IMG/VR virus record: IMGVR_UViG_3300048883_000513
Span: 1 to 32,982 of that record
Direction: 5' to 3' (one strand)
Source of the DNA: a virus
Length of the DNA: 32,982 nucleotides
Within the stretch, counting starts at the first letter, position 1; every line of letters begins with the position of its first letter. Positions 13,455 to 22,298 of this stretch are shown here, piece after piece. Under the pieces are notes generated by a model, which saw nothing but the letters and a program-made list of their open reading frames with translations, was not told the origin of the DNA and searched no databases. The translations under genes and the position numbers were made by a program.

Positions 13455-13484
13455 ATTATATCCTGGAATCACTAGAATAGTAAA
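13455..13484 (-). promoter_or_regulatory. Leftward early promoter for the ATPase-DUF669 transcript
   Basis: On the minus strand: -35 TTTACT (13484-13479), 18-base spacer, -10 TATAAT (13460-13455). It shares CGTTTAC and the following TAGT with the promoter at 10129-10157. The expected transcript start is near 13448, about 27 bases before the ATG at 13421. Confidence 0.72.
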
Positions 13485-13511
13485 CGCTTATTTTTTATAT
13501 TTTAAAATTAG

Positions 13512-13541
13512 TTGTTACAGTGTATAATTATAAATGATAAT
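13512..13541 (+). promoter_or_regulatory. Rightward promoter for the Cro-like gene and PrimPol
   Basis: TTGTTA (13512-13517), 18-base spacer, GATAAT (13536-13541; five of six consensus bases). It is divergent from the leftward promoter, with about 27 bases between the two -35 boxes. AGGTGG then sits 8-9 bases before the ATG at 13577. Weaker than the leftward promoter by consensus. Confidence 0.55.
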
Positions 13542-13576
13542 CTATTTTTAATTTAATCAACCAGGTGGAAATTATA

Positions 13577-13840
13577 ATGGCAAGAATATCTACATACAAA
13601 TATGAAAATGAGGCAATCCAAGAGTTAATTGACAAAGCCGGGAGTCCGGAGCTAGTTGCACATGCTTTAGGGGTTTCTAGAATGTGCTTATATAATTGGC
13701 AACGTAAAGGAGAATTTAATCCATTTGAAGCATTATTGGCTGAGTCAAAATTTGGGATCAGCAAAGAAAAATTAGCTCCTCAAGTTATTGATTGGCCAGC
13801 ACAATGTAATACTGTTGGAGATCATCTTGAGGATATTTGA
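13577..13840 (+). CDS. Cro-like HTH regulator (YdaS type)
   Basis: 87 residues from the ATG at 13577; a GTG at 13565 lies within the AGGTGG ribosome site and is rejected. A helix-turn-helix is visible at 23-45: SPELVAHALGVSRMCLYNW, with GV in the turn and SRMCLYNW as recognition helix, the pattern of YdaS/Cro-type proteins. It would bind operators in the divergent region 13421-13577 and perhaps the palindrome at 10149-10171. No separate CI-type repressor is seen. Its stop overlaps the next start (TGATG). Confidence 0.85.
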   Translation: MARISTYKYENEAIQELIDKAGSPELVAHALGVSRMCLYNWQRKGEFNPFEALLAESKFGISKEKLAPQVIDWPAQCNTVGDHLEDI

Positions 13841-16248
13841 TGGAATCAATTGAAATGTTCGATTTCCTTTTTCAAGGAAAGATGAAGGATGAAAAAATAT
13901 ATGCGGGCAAAATAAATTCACAATTAGGTTTTTCTGAAGTTCCTGAATTGGTTAATTATACCCATCACAAAGAAAAACAATATTTCCACATGTGTAGCCA
14001 TGACGCCAGTAAATTAGGCAAGGGCAGAGGGACAAATGCGTCGGCATTAGGTTTATTCTTTTTATGGGCGGATATAGACACGGAAGAAAAACCCGATTCT
14101 CATCTTAATTCCAAAACCTATTTCCCTACAAAACGTGATGCATTTGAATGGTTAGAATCATTAGATCAACCCCCCACTGTGATTGTGGAAAGTCAATACG
14201 GCTATCATGCGTACTGGAAACTGGATAAAAAATATTCAGCTCAAGAATATAAACACAGTCCTAAAGAGTGGATTAAAGGATACCTTACTGATAATTTACC
14301 CCACGGAATTGTTATTGATCCAGTCGTGGATTTAGCCCGTGTGTTAGGCGTTCCAGGTTCTACAAAAGCCGGATTTGAATTAAAAGTTGTTAAGTTTGAT
14401 GGGGATTTAATTTACCCACTGTCATCTTCACCTCTTGAATCTTCGTCGACCGATATTAATTCGTTAGATATTATTGATTCAATTATTATTAATAAGGTAT
14501 ATACTCCACCTGATTCTAAATTCGCAAAAATGATGTCTAATTCATATTTTAATAAGATATGGAATAAAGATATTATAATTGGGGATGGATCAAACAGCTC
14601 GTATGATTTTTCATTGCTTTCATTAGTTGCCCAGCATGCCTGGACTCCTCAGGAAATGGCCAATTTACTAGTTTCATATCGTGTAAAATGGAAATGTTTT
14701 GAAGAAAAAGGCAGTAATCGAGTTGATTACTATAAGCGATCAATTTTAAAAGTTTGTGATGAATACCAAATCGATATAAATTCTATTCAAGATACGTTAC
14801 ATACTTCGGACTCAGTTATCAATGCATTGAGCAAAATGGATAAATCTGATTTAAAAGTCTCAGGATGTAAATTAGTTGCAGAATCTGAATTATCTGAGAT
14901 TGATTTAGATGAATGTATTGAATATGTTTTTGCTGAAATGAAAGGAGTTAAAAAATCTTCGGTCCGAAAGCAGATTATGAGCTTTAAACGTCTTGACTAT
15001 AAAGAAGAATCTACAGGTGATCGTTGGATTAACAATTACAATTCAAAGTACGCATTATTCACAGGGGGCGGCCGAACTGAAATATTAGATATTGAAGACA
15101 ATTGCTTAAATAATAGACTTGTAAAAGATGCCTTTTTAACAATGACAGCAAATGATAAAATTGGCGATGAAGGTAAAGGTCAGCTATGGATTGAACATCC
15201 TAAACGGCGAGATATTCATGAAATAGTCATGGATCCAGATTTAGAACCAGGAGTATCAGGGAGTTTAGTTAATATGTGGAATGGTTTTAATATTGAACCG
15301 AATGAATATGGATCTAGTGATAAATTCTGGGAATTAACAAGCACTATAATTTGCTCAAATGACGAATCTCGATACCAATATGTCCGTAAATGGATGGCTC
15401 ATGCAATTCAAAAAACTGGAGAAATACCAGGTATTGCTCTTGTTTTGCAAGGACAAAAAGGAACGGGTAAAAATATTTTTGCAGATACTTTTGGACATAT
15501 ATTTGGTCCTAATCATTATTATATGGAACCCAGCCTGCAAGGATTATTTGATGATAAAAATCCTAGATATGGCAAAAGTATTGTTATTTTTGCAAATGAA
15601 GCAACCTGGGGTGGGGATAAAAGACACGAAGGTATGCTTAAATCATTAATTACTGACAAAACTAAAAAGCTCCGGGAAATGTACAAAAATCCGATTGATG
15701 TCAAAAATATGACAAGATTAATAATTGCATCAAATGAGGAATGGGTAATCCCTGCAACTGAAGAAGAAAGAAGATTTTTATTTTGTAATGTTTCAAATAA
15801 AAAAAGACAAAATAGAACATATTTTGGGGCAATAATTAATGAATTAGAAAAGGAAAACGGCTATGGTAAAATATTATTTGATCTACTTAACGAAGATTTA
15901 GTAGGTTTTGATGTGGGGGATTTAACAAGTATTAGTAATGATGGATTAAAATCACAAATTTCAAGGGGTTTATCTAGCAGCCTTGAATGGTTTGGTGACT
16001 GTATATTTGACTGGCCATGGGCGACTAATGAGATACGAAATGACGTATTTATCATGGAATATATTATATGGTGTAAAAATCATAATCGTAAACCATTAAG
16101 CAAAAGAAAATTAGGAATTGATATAAAAAACAATTTTTGCTATGAATTATCCTCGGCTTTGGTAGATGGAAAGATGACACAAGTGAAAATATTTCCACCT
16201 GTCGAAGCCTTAAAAGATATATGGAACGAGAAATTTGGTGAGCTTTAA
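13840..16248 (+). CDS. PrimPol-helicase fusion (NrS-1-like primase/polymerase with SF3-type helicase)
   Basis: 802 residues from the ATG at 13840 (GAGG 7 bases upstream). The N-terminal archaeo-eukaryotic primase domain has the metal pair D78-x-D80 (FLWADIDTEE), SQYGYHAYWKL with H123, and DPVVDLARVLGVPGS (160-174). The C-terminal helicase has Walker A LQGQKGTGKN (~536-545), Walker B-like SIVIFANEAT (~579-588), and SNEEWVIPATEEERRF, the DUF5906-type motor. Such fusions, typified by phage NrS-1, can start and extend DNA chains de novo and unwind the origin. It is followed by the AT-rich candidate origin. It occurs together with a family B polymerase, so it may act mainly as primase-helicase. 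Confidence 0.9.
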   Translation: MESIEMFDFLFQGKMKDEKIYAGKINSQLGFSEVPELVNYTHHKEKQYFHMCSHDASKLGKGRGTNASALGLFFLWADIDTEEKPDSHLNSKTYFPTKRDAFEWLESLDQPPTVIVESQYGYHAYWKLDKKYSAQEYKHSPKEWIKGYLTDNLPHGIVIDPVVDLARVLGVPGSTKAGFELKVVKFDGDLIYPLSSSPLESSSTDINSLDIIDSIIINKVYTPPDSKFAKMMSNSYFNKIWNKDIIIGDGSNSSYDFSLLSLVAQHAWTPQEMANLLVSYRVKWKCFEEKGSNRVDYYKRSILKVCDEYQIDINSIQDTLHTSDSVINALSKMDKSDLKVSGCKLVAESELSEIDLDECIEYVFAEMKGVKKSSVRKQIMSFKRLDYKEESTGDRWINNYNSKYALFTGGGRTEILDIEDNCLNNRLVKDAFLTMTANDKIGDEGKGQLWIEHPKRRDIHEIVMDPDLEPGVSGSLVNMWNGFNIEPNEYGSSDKFWELTSTIICSNDESRYQYVRKWMAHAIQKTGEIPGIALVLQGQKGTGKNIFADTFGHIFGPNHYYMEPSLQGLFDDKNPRYGKSIVIFANEATWGGDKRHEGMLKSLITDKTKKLREMYKNPIDVKNMTRLIIASNEEWVIPATEEERRFLFCNVSNKKRQNRTYFGAIINELEKENGYGKILFDLLNEDLVGFDVGDLTSISNDGLKSQISRGLSSSLEWFGDCIFDWPWATNEIRNDVFIMEYIIWCKNHNRKPLSKRKLGIDIKNNFCYELSSALVDGKMTQVKIFPPVEALKDIWNEKFGEL

Positions 16249-16599
16249 GCTATATTATTCAATATTTATATGCTTATTTATATTTATAAAGTTGAATTTT
16301 TAGTAAAAATTTATAATTAAATTTCATAATCATTATTTAAAATAATTAATTGACCAATTATTGGCCAGTTGTATAAGGGTTGTACTAAATATAAATATTA
16401 AATATAGTATAAATATATAACTCGATTTGGAAAAATTTAATAAAATCAATATGTTAAGGGTTATATATATTTATATATTCTTATATTTATAAAAGAATAA
16501 TAATAGAGTTAATAGAGAAAAATGGTAATTCATTTTTTTTTCTATAGAAAAGAAGTTTGCTAAAGAACTATATATAAATATATAAATATAAATGACAAA
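16249..16599. other. AT-rich non-coding region, candidate replication origin
   Basis: About 350 bases with no gene and very high A+T, immediately after the PrimPol-helicase. It contains direct repeats TAAGGGTT (16374-16381 and 16455-16462), repeated TTATATTTATAAA blocks (16278-16290 and 16481-16493), many short TATA-type palindromes, and one promoter with a palindrome (16350-16377). These are features expected of an origin with an easily melted region, but no replication protein binding site can be proved from sequence. Confidence 0.45.
16350..16377 (+). promoter_or_regulatory. Candidate rightward promoter with embedded palindrome
   Basis: TTGACC (16350-16355), 16-base spacer, TATAAG (16372-16377). 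Between and over the boxes lies TGACCAATTATTGGCCA (16351-16367), CCAAT/ATTGG arms with one central base and near-symmetrical flanks, suited to a dimeric regulator. It could drive the nuclease-terminase-head genes. The long leader (~215 bases) makes this less certain. Confidence 0.5.
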
Positions 16600-16962
16600 A
16601 TGGATAGTGAAAAATTAGAACAAATTAAAGTTAGAAGTTGGATGATTCGGAATTATCCAATTGAGGAAAAATATTTAATTCATATTGCAAATGAGGGAAC
16701 AGGATCAGCAAAAAGAGGAATGGACATGAAAGCTCTAGGATTAAAAGCAGGATTTCCTGATTTATTCTTATTTATTCCTAAAGCGCAATATTGTGGATTA
16801 GCGATAGAAATGAAAAAGAGAAAAGGGGGTAAGGTATCCATCAAGCAAAATGAATGGATTAAGAGACTAAATAAAAACTATTTGGCAATTGTTGCAAACG
16901 GACATGAGGAAGCAATTGAAAATATTATTAAATATTTAAATAATCATAATTTTATAATATAA
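16600..16962 (+). CDS. VRR-NUC domain nuclease
   Basis: 120 residues, a minimal stand-alone VRR-NUC (PD-(D/E)XK). Visible are IANEG (29-33), GLKAGFPDLFLFIP with D54, GLAIEMKK with E70 and K72, and Q83 in IKQNEWI, the full active site. Phage versions are structure-selective nucleases, often proposed to resolve Holliday junctions or trim replication intermediates before packaging. No clear ribosome site precedes the ATG. It sits between the candidate origin and the terminase genes. Confidence 0.9.
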   Translation: MDSEKLEQIKVRSWMIRNYPIEEKYLIHIANEGTGSAKRGMDMKALGLKAGFPDLFLFIPKAQYCGLAIEMKKRKGGKVSIKQNEWIKRLNKNYLAIVANGHEEAIENIIKYLNNHNFII

Positions 16963-16991
16963 TATGATTGAATTAATTATAATTTACGTAT

Positions 16992-17252
16992 ATGCCTGCT
17001 TTTAAAAAAGAAATAAAAGACTTAATCCAAAATATCTATGACGGATATGATCCCATTGTTGCACTTGTCGATATTGGTTTAAACCCTACTGTTGATGTGG
17101 GAATACGAGTTGCATGCCATAAAGAAGTAGCTAAATACTTTCATGCCCCAATGCGATCAAAAGAAGAATCTTATTCTAAATCTGAAGACAATCAAATTAC
17201 AGGTATCCATTTTCAGATAATAGGGCAAAATGGTTCAACCCTTCCTCACTAA
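16992..17252 (+). CDS. Putative terminase small subunit
   Basis: 86 residues just before, and overlapping by one base, the large terminase gene. A helical core DPIVALVDIGLNPTVDVGIR then VACHKEVAKYFHAP matches a short phage family (D-P-x-x-x-L-x-D-I-x-x-x-P...H-K-E-x-A-K-Y) usually found beside terminase. It would recognise phage DNA for packaging. No canonical HTH is clear. The call rests mainly on position. Confidence 0.6.
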   Translation: MPAFKKEIKDLIQNIYDGYDPIVALVDIGLNPTVDVGIRVACHKEVAKYFHAPMRSKEESYSKSEDNQITGIHFQIIGQNGSTLPH

Positions 17253-18514
17253 TGAGTATAATTGGATTCCAGGTAACTCAACCGCAATACGATTTTCATC
17301 AATTAGATTGTAAATACCCAGCATTTATTGCTGGATTCGGTTCTGGTAAAACTGAAACTCTCATCCAGTCTGCAATTAAGGATAAACTATTAGCCCCTCG
17401 TTACAATGTTGCATGTTACGCTCCGACTTATGATTTATTAAAATTGATTATTGCTCCTAGATTAATTGAAGCATTGGAAGAATTAGGAATTATTCATACA
17501 TATAACAAAAGTGATAATACAATATCCTGCTATAAATATGGAAAATTTATATTGCGAAGTTTAGATAACCCGGCCAGAATTGTAGGTTATGAAACATTTA
17601 GGGCTCATGTTGATGAATTAGATACACTTAGATTACAAAGTGCAAAAGATGCATGGAATAAAATCATTGCCCGTAACCGATCAAAAGTAGAAGGAGTACA
17701 AAATAAAGTTAGCGCTTATTCGACTCCTGAGGGATTTCAATTTGTATATGAACGCTGGGCTAAAAACCCAAATGAAGATTACAAGTACATAACTGCCCCC
17801 ACATATTCTAATCCTTTTCTTCCTGAAGGATATATTGAGGGATTAAAAGCAACTTATCCTCCTCAATTAATTGAATCATATATTGAGGGAAAATTTGTAA
17901 ATCTAACAACTGGAAGTGTATATCCTAATTTTGACAGACTTGATAATCTCGACAATGACAATGTAATTGAAAAACCATACGAAGCATTGCATATCGGAAT
18001 GGATTTCAATGTAAACAATATGGCAGCCGTTGTGCATGTCATGAGAAATGGCATTGCATACGCCGTTAATGAGTTCACAAATGGTAGAGATACCCCTAGC
18101 ATTGTAGAAACGATATTTGAATATTATCCAGTTGATAAACATTCGATAATTATTTATCCTGACGCCAGCGGTAGGGCAACAAAGTCCACCAACGCAAGTC
18201 AATCGGATATAACTATATTAAAAAATGCGGGTCTAACTGTTTCAGCTCCGAGAAGCAACGGGCCAATTAAAGATCGGATTGCGTCATTTAATAAGGCATT
18301 ACGAGACCCAAACGGGTTTAGACAATATCATGTAAATTTGGAACGCTGCCCCGTATTAGCCCTGTCATTGGAGCAACAATGCTATGATAAAAACGGAATG
18401 CCTGATAAATCTTCAGGACTGGATCATATACTAGACGCCTCTGGCTATTTTGCGGTACGGCAATTCCCTATAAAAGCTAAACCTATTCATTATCCTAAAC
18501 AAAGATGGACATAA
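17252..18514 (+). CDS. terL: Terminase large subunit (ATPase-nuclease)
   Basis: 420 residues. ATPase: Walker A GFGSGKT (28-34), adenine-binding YAPTYDLL, Walker B AHVDELD (D121, E122), and coupling motif AYSTPEG (155-161). RNase H-fold nuclease: D251 (IGMDFNVNN), D304 (YPDASGR) and a third acidic residue in SGLDHILDASGY (~394-405). It drives DNA into the prohead and cuts it. The start overlaps the previous stop (TAATGA). Codon use is AT-rich like the replication genes, unlike the portal that follows. Confidence 0.95.
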   Translation: MSIIGFQVTQPQYDFHQLDCKYPAFIAGFGSGKTETLIQSAIKDKLLAPRYNVACYAPTYDLLKLIIAPRLIEALEELGIIHTYNKSDNTISCYKYGKFILRSLDNPARIVGYETFRAHVDELDTLRLQSAKDAWNKIIARNRSKVEGVQNKVSAYSTPEGFQFVYERWAKNPNEDYKYITAPTYSNPFLPEGYIEGLKATYPPQLIESYIEGKFVNLTTGSVYPNFDRLDNLDNDNVIEKPYEALHIGMDFNVNNMAAVVHVMRNGIAYAVNEFTNGRDTPSIVETIFEYYPVDKHSIIIYPDASGRATKSTNASQSDITILKNAGLTVSAPRSNGPIKDRIASFNKALRDPNGFRQYHVNLERCPVLALSLEQQCYDKNGMPDKSSGLDHILDASGYFAVRQFPIKAKPIHYPKQRWT

Positions 18515-18515
18515 T

Positions 18516-19871
18516 ATGAGCATTACAGAACCCAATGATATATTTACACAACATCAAACACTTTGGGAATTCCATTTAAGGAGTTTCTTGGGCGGCGATG
18601 ATTATAAGAGCGGCAATTATCTAGTTAAATATACACTAGAGGATGCAGATGAATATAACAAGCGGATAGATTTAACACCCATCGACAATCATTGCAGAAA
18701 TGTCGTGCAGATATTCTCCAGCTTTGTTTGGCGTGTACCACCCAAAAGGGATTTGGGTAGCTTAGGCGATGACCCAGCCATTAATGCTTTCCTTGGGGAT
18801 GCTGATTTAGATGGGCGCGAACTGAATGAGTTTATGCGTGATGCTCAAATCTGGGCTAGTGTTTATGGTCATTGCTGGCTGGTTGTGGATAAGCCACCAT
18901 CTAATGCTAAAACCAGAGCGGAAGAATTAGACCAAGACATTCGACCTTACATCCAACTCATCACTCCAGAGAATGTCTTTGATTGGCGTTATGAACGCGC
19001 CGAGTCTGGGCGATATGTCCTAACTTATTTGAAAGTGCGTGAGTGGGTTGAGGGCGATGAGCAGTTCTTTCGGGTGTGGACGAATGACCGAATTGAGGGC
19101 TGGAGTGTTATTGGTGACGAGGAAAAGAAAGTAAGCGATATTCCGAATCCATTAGGCATTGTTCCAGCAGTCTGCTTATACGCGCAACGCTCACCGATTC
19201 GTGGCACAGGTATTTCGGACATTGGTGACATTGCTTTAAAACAAAAAAGCATCTACAACAAGCTGTCTGAAATTGAGCAGTTAATTCGTATTACTAACCA
19301 CCCATCGTTAGTTAAAACACAGGGAACAGATGCAACGGCTGGTGCTGGGGCAATCATTCACATGGATGACGACCTTGACGCTGGATTGAAGCCTTATTTG
19401 TTGCAACCCTCTGGAACTAACTTAGATGCAATTAGAGCTTGTATAACGGACGAAGTTGAAGCTATCAACAGAATGGCGCACATGGGCGCAGTTCGTGCGA
19501 CAGAAGCGCAGACAAAGAGTGGTGTGGCATTACAAACCGAGTTTCAGTTGTTAAATGCGCGGTTATCTGAGAAAGCATCATTATTAGCGTTAGCTGAAGA
19601 ACAAATCTGGGATATATTCGCTAAATGGCAAGGCATTGAAAATCAAGTGCTGACCGATTACAACAACGACTTTGACTTGCATGACTTGGGTGCTGAACTG
19701 GACTTTTTACAACGCGCCAAAGCATCAGGGATTAAATCAACAGCATTTGTTCACGGCGTTGATGAGGGCATTGCTAAATTGGTTCTTAAAGATAAAGAAC
19801 TGGATGAAGCACTAAGCCAAATCAAGGCAAATACTATTGTAGTTGGTGAGTTTACTGATGGCATCGAATAA
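18516..19871 (+). CDS. Portal protein (DUF4055-like)
   Basis: 451 residues. The order of elements fits a portal: an N-terminal helical region, a central domain with PYIQLITPENVFDWR and LGIVPAVCLYAQ, a long helix LKQKSIYNKLSEIEQLIR, and a KSGVALQTEFQLLNARLSEKASLL stem region (given here in two parts: KSGVALQTEFQL, then NARLSEKASLL). These are hallmarks of DUF4055-type portals. It forms the dodecameric channel for DNA entry and exit. It begins one base after the terminase stop. Base composition turns richer in G+C within its first ~60 codons. Confidence 0.85.
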   Translation: MSITEPNDIFTQHQTLWEFHLRSFLGGDDYKSGNYLVKYTLEDADEYNKRIDLTPIDNHCRNVVQIFSSFVWRVPPKRDLGSLGDDPAINAFLGDADLDGRELNEFMRDAQIWASVYGHCWLVVDKPPSNAKTRAEELDQDIRPYIQLITPENVFDWRYERAESGRYVLTYLKVREWVEGDEQFFRVWTNDRIEGWSVIGDEEKKVSDIPNPLGIVPAVCLYAQRSPIRGTGISDIGDIALKQKSIYNKLSEIEQLIRITNHPSLVKTQGTDATAGAGAIIHMDDDLDAGLKPYLLQPSGTNLDAIRACITDEVEAINRMAHMGAVRATEAQTKSGVALQTEFQLLNARLSEKASLLALAEEQIWDIFAKWQGIENQVLTDYNNDFDLHDLGAELDFLQRAKASGIKSTAFVHGVDEGIAKLVLKDKELDEALSQIKANTIVVGEFTDGIE

Positions 19872-20766
19872 CCGACACGCAAGGACGCTGGAAAAGCTGG
19901 CTGACCAATACGAGCGGCTTTTAAACGAGTCGCTTGTTAAGTTTGAAAAGTCTATTGTCACTAAGTTAGCCAGTGCGCCAACATCAGCAGACAAGTTATT
20001 TGATTTGCAGTTTGCGCTAGGTATGCGCCAATCATTACGCGAAGCGGTTGAAAAGGAAGTGTTGACCGAGGTGCATAAGGCGATTGCTAACTTTGACGGT
20101 GCTGAGAAATCATTGATTGAAATGTATGGCGCATCTGGCATTGATAAAGCCTTGCTGACTGTTGACCGCTCCATTGTCAGGCAACTTAAAAAGCTAACAT
20201 TCCAAGGCTTTGAGGATGTCGCTGAAACCTTTATTGATTCCATTAGTCGTGAGATTTACCAAAGCACGTTAACGGGTAAGCCCTTGGCTGATTCAATACG
20301 TTCAGTTCAGCAACAAATCAATGGCGTGTATATCCAGACCAATGACGTTGAAGCGCAAGAACTGGTTGAGTTCATTGCGGAAAGTAAGTTTGACCCCAGC
20401 AAACAGGGCGCAGTGGATTCGGCAGTGGAGCAGTTGCATACTAAATACGCAAGAGATAGGGTTGGCAACAATCTCAGGCGTTATGCAACGCAACAACTAC
20501 ACGATGGCTTAATGCAATATTCCGCATCCATCAATATGCAGATGGCTAATCAGTTAGGTGCTGACAAGTTCAAGTATTTTGGAACGGTGGTTGAGGATAC
20601 GCGCCAATGGTGTAAAGACCATATAGGTCGTGTTATGACAGAACAAGAAATCAGGGATGAATGGTCGAATAATAGCTGGGCTGGCAAATCGTCAAGCGAC
20701 CCATTTATAGCGCGTGGTGGTTACAATTGTCGCCATCATTTCAGAGCAGTTTTTAACGAAGATTAG
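19858..20766 (+). CDS. Head morphogenesis protein, Mu F-like
   Basis: 302 residues from ATG 19858, which has GGTGAG 7 bases upstream; TTG and GTG codons just before it are rejected because they precede the ribosome site. The N-terminal two thirds are helical. The C-terminal domain carries the Mu F signature D-T-R-x-W-C (VVEDTRQWCKDHIG), then GGYNCRHHF near the end. Such minor capsid proteins sit at the portal vertex and assist prohead assembly. It overlaps the portal 3' end by 14 bases. Confidence 0.88.
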   Translation: MASNNRHARTLEKLADQYERLLNESLVKFEKSIVTKLASAPTSADKLFDLQFALGMRQSLREAVEKEVLTEVHKAIANFDGAEKSLIEMYGASGIDKALLTVDRSIVRQLKKLTFQGFEDVAETFIDSISREIYQSTLTGKPLADSIRSVQQQINGVYIQTNDVEAQELVEFIAESKFDPSKQGAVDSAVEQLHTKYARDRVGNNLRRYATQQLHDGLMQYSASINMQMANQLGADKFKYFGTVVEDTRQWCKDHIGRVMTEQEIRDEWSNNSWAGKSSSDPFIARGGYNCRHHFRAVFNED

Positions 20767-20776
20767 AGGACACACA

Positions 20777-21439
20777 ATGGCAGAAGAATTAGAGCAAGAA
20801 GTAATTGAAGAAGCAAAAGCGTCAGAACCATCATTCACCCAAGAACAAATGGATAAAGTTGTTGCAGACCGAGTAGCACGTGAGCGTAAGAAATACGATA
20901 AGAAGTTTGCCGGTGTTGATGTTGACGCTTACAAAGGCTGGCAAGCCGAACAGGAACAGGCTGAAGTTAATCGACAAAAGGAACGCGGCGACTTTGAAAC
21001 GGTCTTAAAAAATACAGTTGGCAAGAAAGATGATGAAATTAAGCAACTAAAGAATCGATTAACCGAAACAGAAGTAGATGGCTCATTATTGCGGGCAGCT
21101 AGCGGTCTAAACGCGGTATCCCCAGAGCAAGTCGTGTCACTATTGCGGGACCAGGTTAAATTAAATGACGAAGGAAATGCAGAAATCGTTAACAAATCTG
21201 GTGCAATAGTATATAATGACAACGGCGAGTTAAAAAATGTTACCGAATTAGTTGGTGATTTTCTTACGACAAACCCTCATTTTGTTAGAGCATCCGCGTC
21301 GGGTGTTGGAAGTGTTGGTAAAGTCGGCGGTGGTACACATGCACCTAAACCTGTGGCTGAGATGACTCATGACGAATACCGTGAGCATCGTAAATCAATA
21401 GGGCGGGGTGAATATAAAGCCAAGCCTTACATAAATTAA
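20777..21439 (+). CDS. Scaffold protein
   Basis: 220 residues from ATG 20777 (GAGGA 7 bases upstream). It is highly charged and coiled-coil-rich (FTQEQMDKVVADRVARERKK at ~20-39; then KKDDEIKQLKNRLTETEVDG), with a Gly-rich hinge (GVGSVGKVGGG) and a basic tail, the usual form of HK97-type scaffolds encoded just before the capsid gene. It guides capsid assembly and is then lost. No protease gene is seen nearby. Confidence 0.85.
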   Translation: MAEELEQEVIEEAKASEPSFTQEQMDKVVADRVARERKKYDKKFAGVDVDAYKGWQAEQEQAEVNRQKERGDFETVLKNTVGKKDDEIKQLKNRLTETEVDGSLLRAASGLNAVSPEQVVSLLRDQVKLNDEGNAEIVNKSGAIVYNDNGELKNVTELVGDFLTTNPHFVRASASGVGSVGKVGGGTHAPKPVAEMTHDEYREHRKSIGRGEYKAKPYIN

Positions 21440-21458
21440 TTTTATTTAGGGACATACA

Positions 21459-22295
21459 ATGGCAGCTTCAACTACCTCAACCCTTGATGATCTATTTGCA
21501 AATATCATCCAGGAAGCAATATTCACTGCACAAGAACAATCTCTTGTTCGTAATCTAGTCACTCTTTATGACATTTCCGGCGAGTCCGGTAAAACTGTCC
21601 AAGTCCCAGTCTATCCTGCCGTTTCTGCAGCAGCTTTGACTGAAGGGTCAGATATGTCATCCACCGCAGTATCAACGAGCAGCAAAACAATTACTGTCGC
21701 TGAAGTGGGTGTGCAAGCAGTATTAACTGATTTAGCGGCTAAAACAGCAGCGCGTGACGTGGCTGGTGATTTAGGTCGAGTGCTTGGCGAGGGTATCGCT
21801 AAAAAGATGGACGAAGATTTAATTGCTTTGTTCGATGGCTTTAGCACTTCATTCGGCGCAACCACAACTGAACTAACGGCGGCTCATATCTTCCAAGCAG
21901 CGGCAACTTTACGCGCTAATAATGTTGCAGGAACCCCTGTTGCTGTACTTCATCCGTATCAAGCATACGCATTAAAAGCTAACTTAACCAACACATTCGC
22001 TAATCCAAACGGTGGCGATGCTCAGAACGCGGCAATGCGCTCTGGATACGTTGGATCACTCGCGGGCGTTGATATTTATGAATCTTCTAATCTCACCGTT
22101 GATGGATCTGGCGATTCTAAAGGAGCAATGTTTGTACCATCTGCATTAGGCTTAGCTATCAAATGGGATATTAAAGTCGAACCTCAACGGGATGCTTCAT
22201 TACGCGGTTGGGAATTGAACGCAACGGCAGCTTATGGTGTCGCCGAGCTTCAAGACTCAATGGGTGTTGAACTTTACTTTGACGCTGGTCTGTAA
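21459..22295 (+). CDS. Major capsid protein (HK97 fold)
   Basis: 278 residues. N-arm helix TLDDLFANIIQEAIFTAQE, then a beta-rich E-loop-like region (SGKTVQVPVYPAVSAAALTE), the spine helix RDVAGDLGRVLGEGIAKKMD and the P-domain LHPYQAYALKANL. The C-terminal part VEPQRDASLRGWELNATAAY is typical. Position between scaffold and connectors agrees. GGGAC precedes the ATG. No cleaved delta domain is apparent, which fits the absence of a prohead protease. Confidence 0.92.
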   Translation: MAASTTSTLDDLFANIIQEAIFTAQEQSLVRNLVTLYDISGESGKTVQVPVYPAVSAAALTEGSDMSSTAVSTSSKTITVAEVGVQAVLTDLAAKTAARDVAGDLGRVLGEGIAKKMDEDLIALFDGFSTSFGATTTELTAAHIFQAAATLRANNVAGTPVAVLHPYQAYALKANLTNTFANPNGGDAQNAAMRSGYVGSLAGVDIYESSNLTVDGSGDSKGAMFVPSALGLAIKWDIKVEPQRDASLRGWELNATAAYGVAELQDSMGVELYFDAGL

Positions 22296-22298
22296 ATC

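Noticed and set aside
13422-13472. N-terminal extension of the Sak4-like ATPase (ATG 13472)
   Set aside because: It overlaps the -35/-10 region of the leftward promoter, lies upstream of the expected transcript start, and the ATG at 13421 has a proper ribosome site.
15359-15649. Alternative plus-strand frame inside the PrimPol-helicase gene
   Set aside because: It overlaps the conserved Walker A region in another frame and has no ribosome site or recognizable product.
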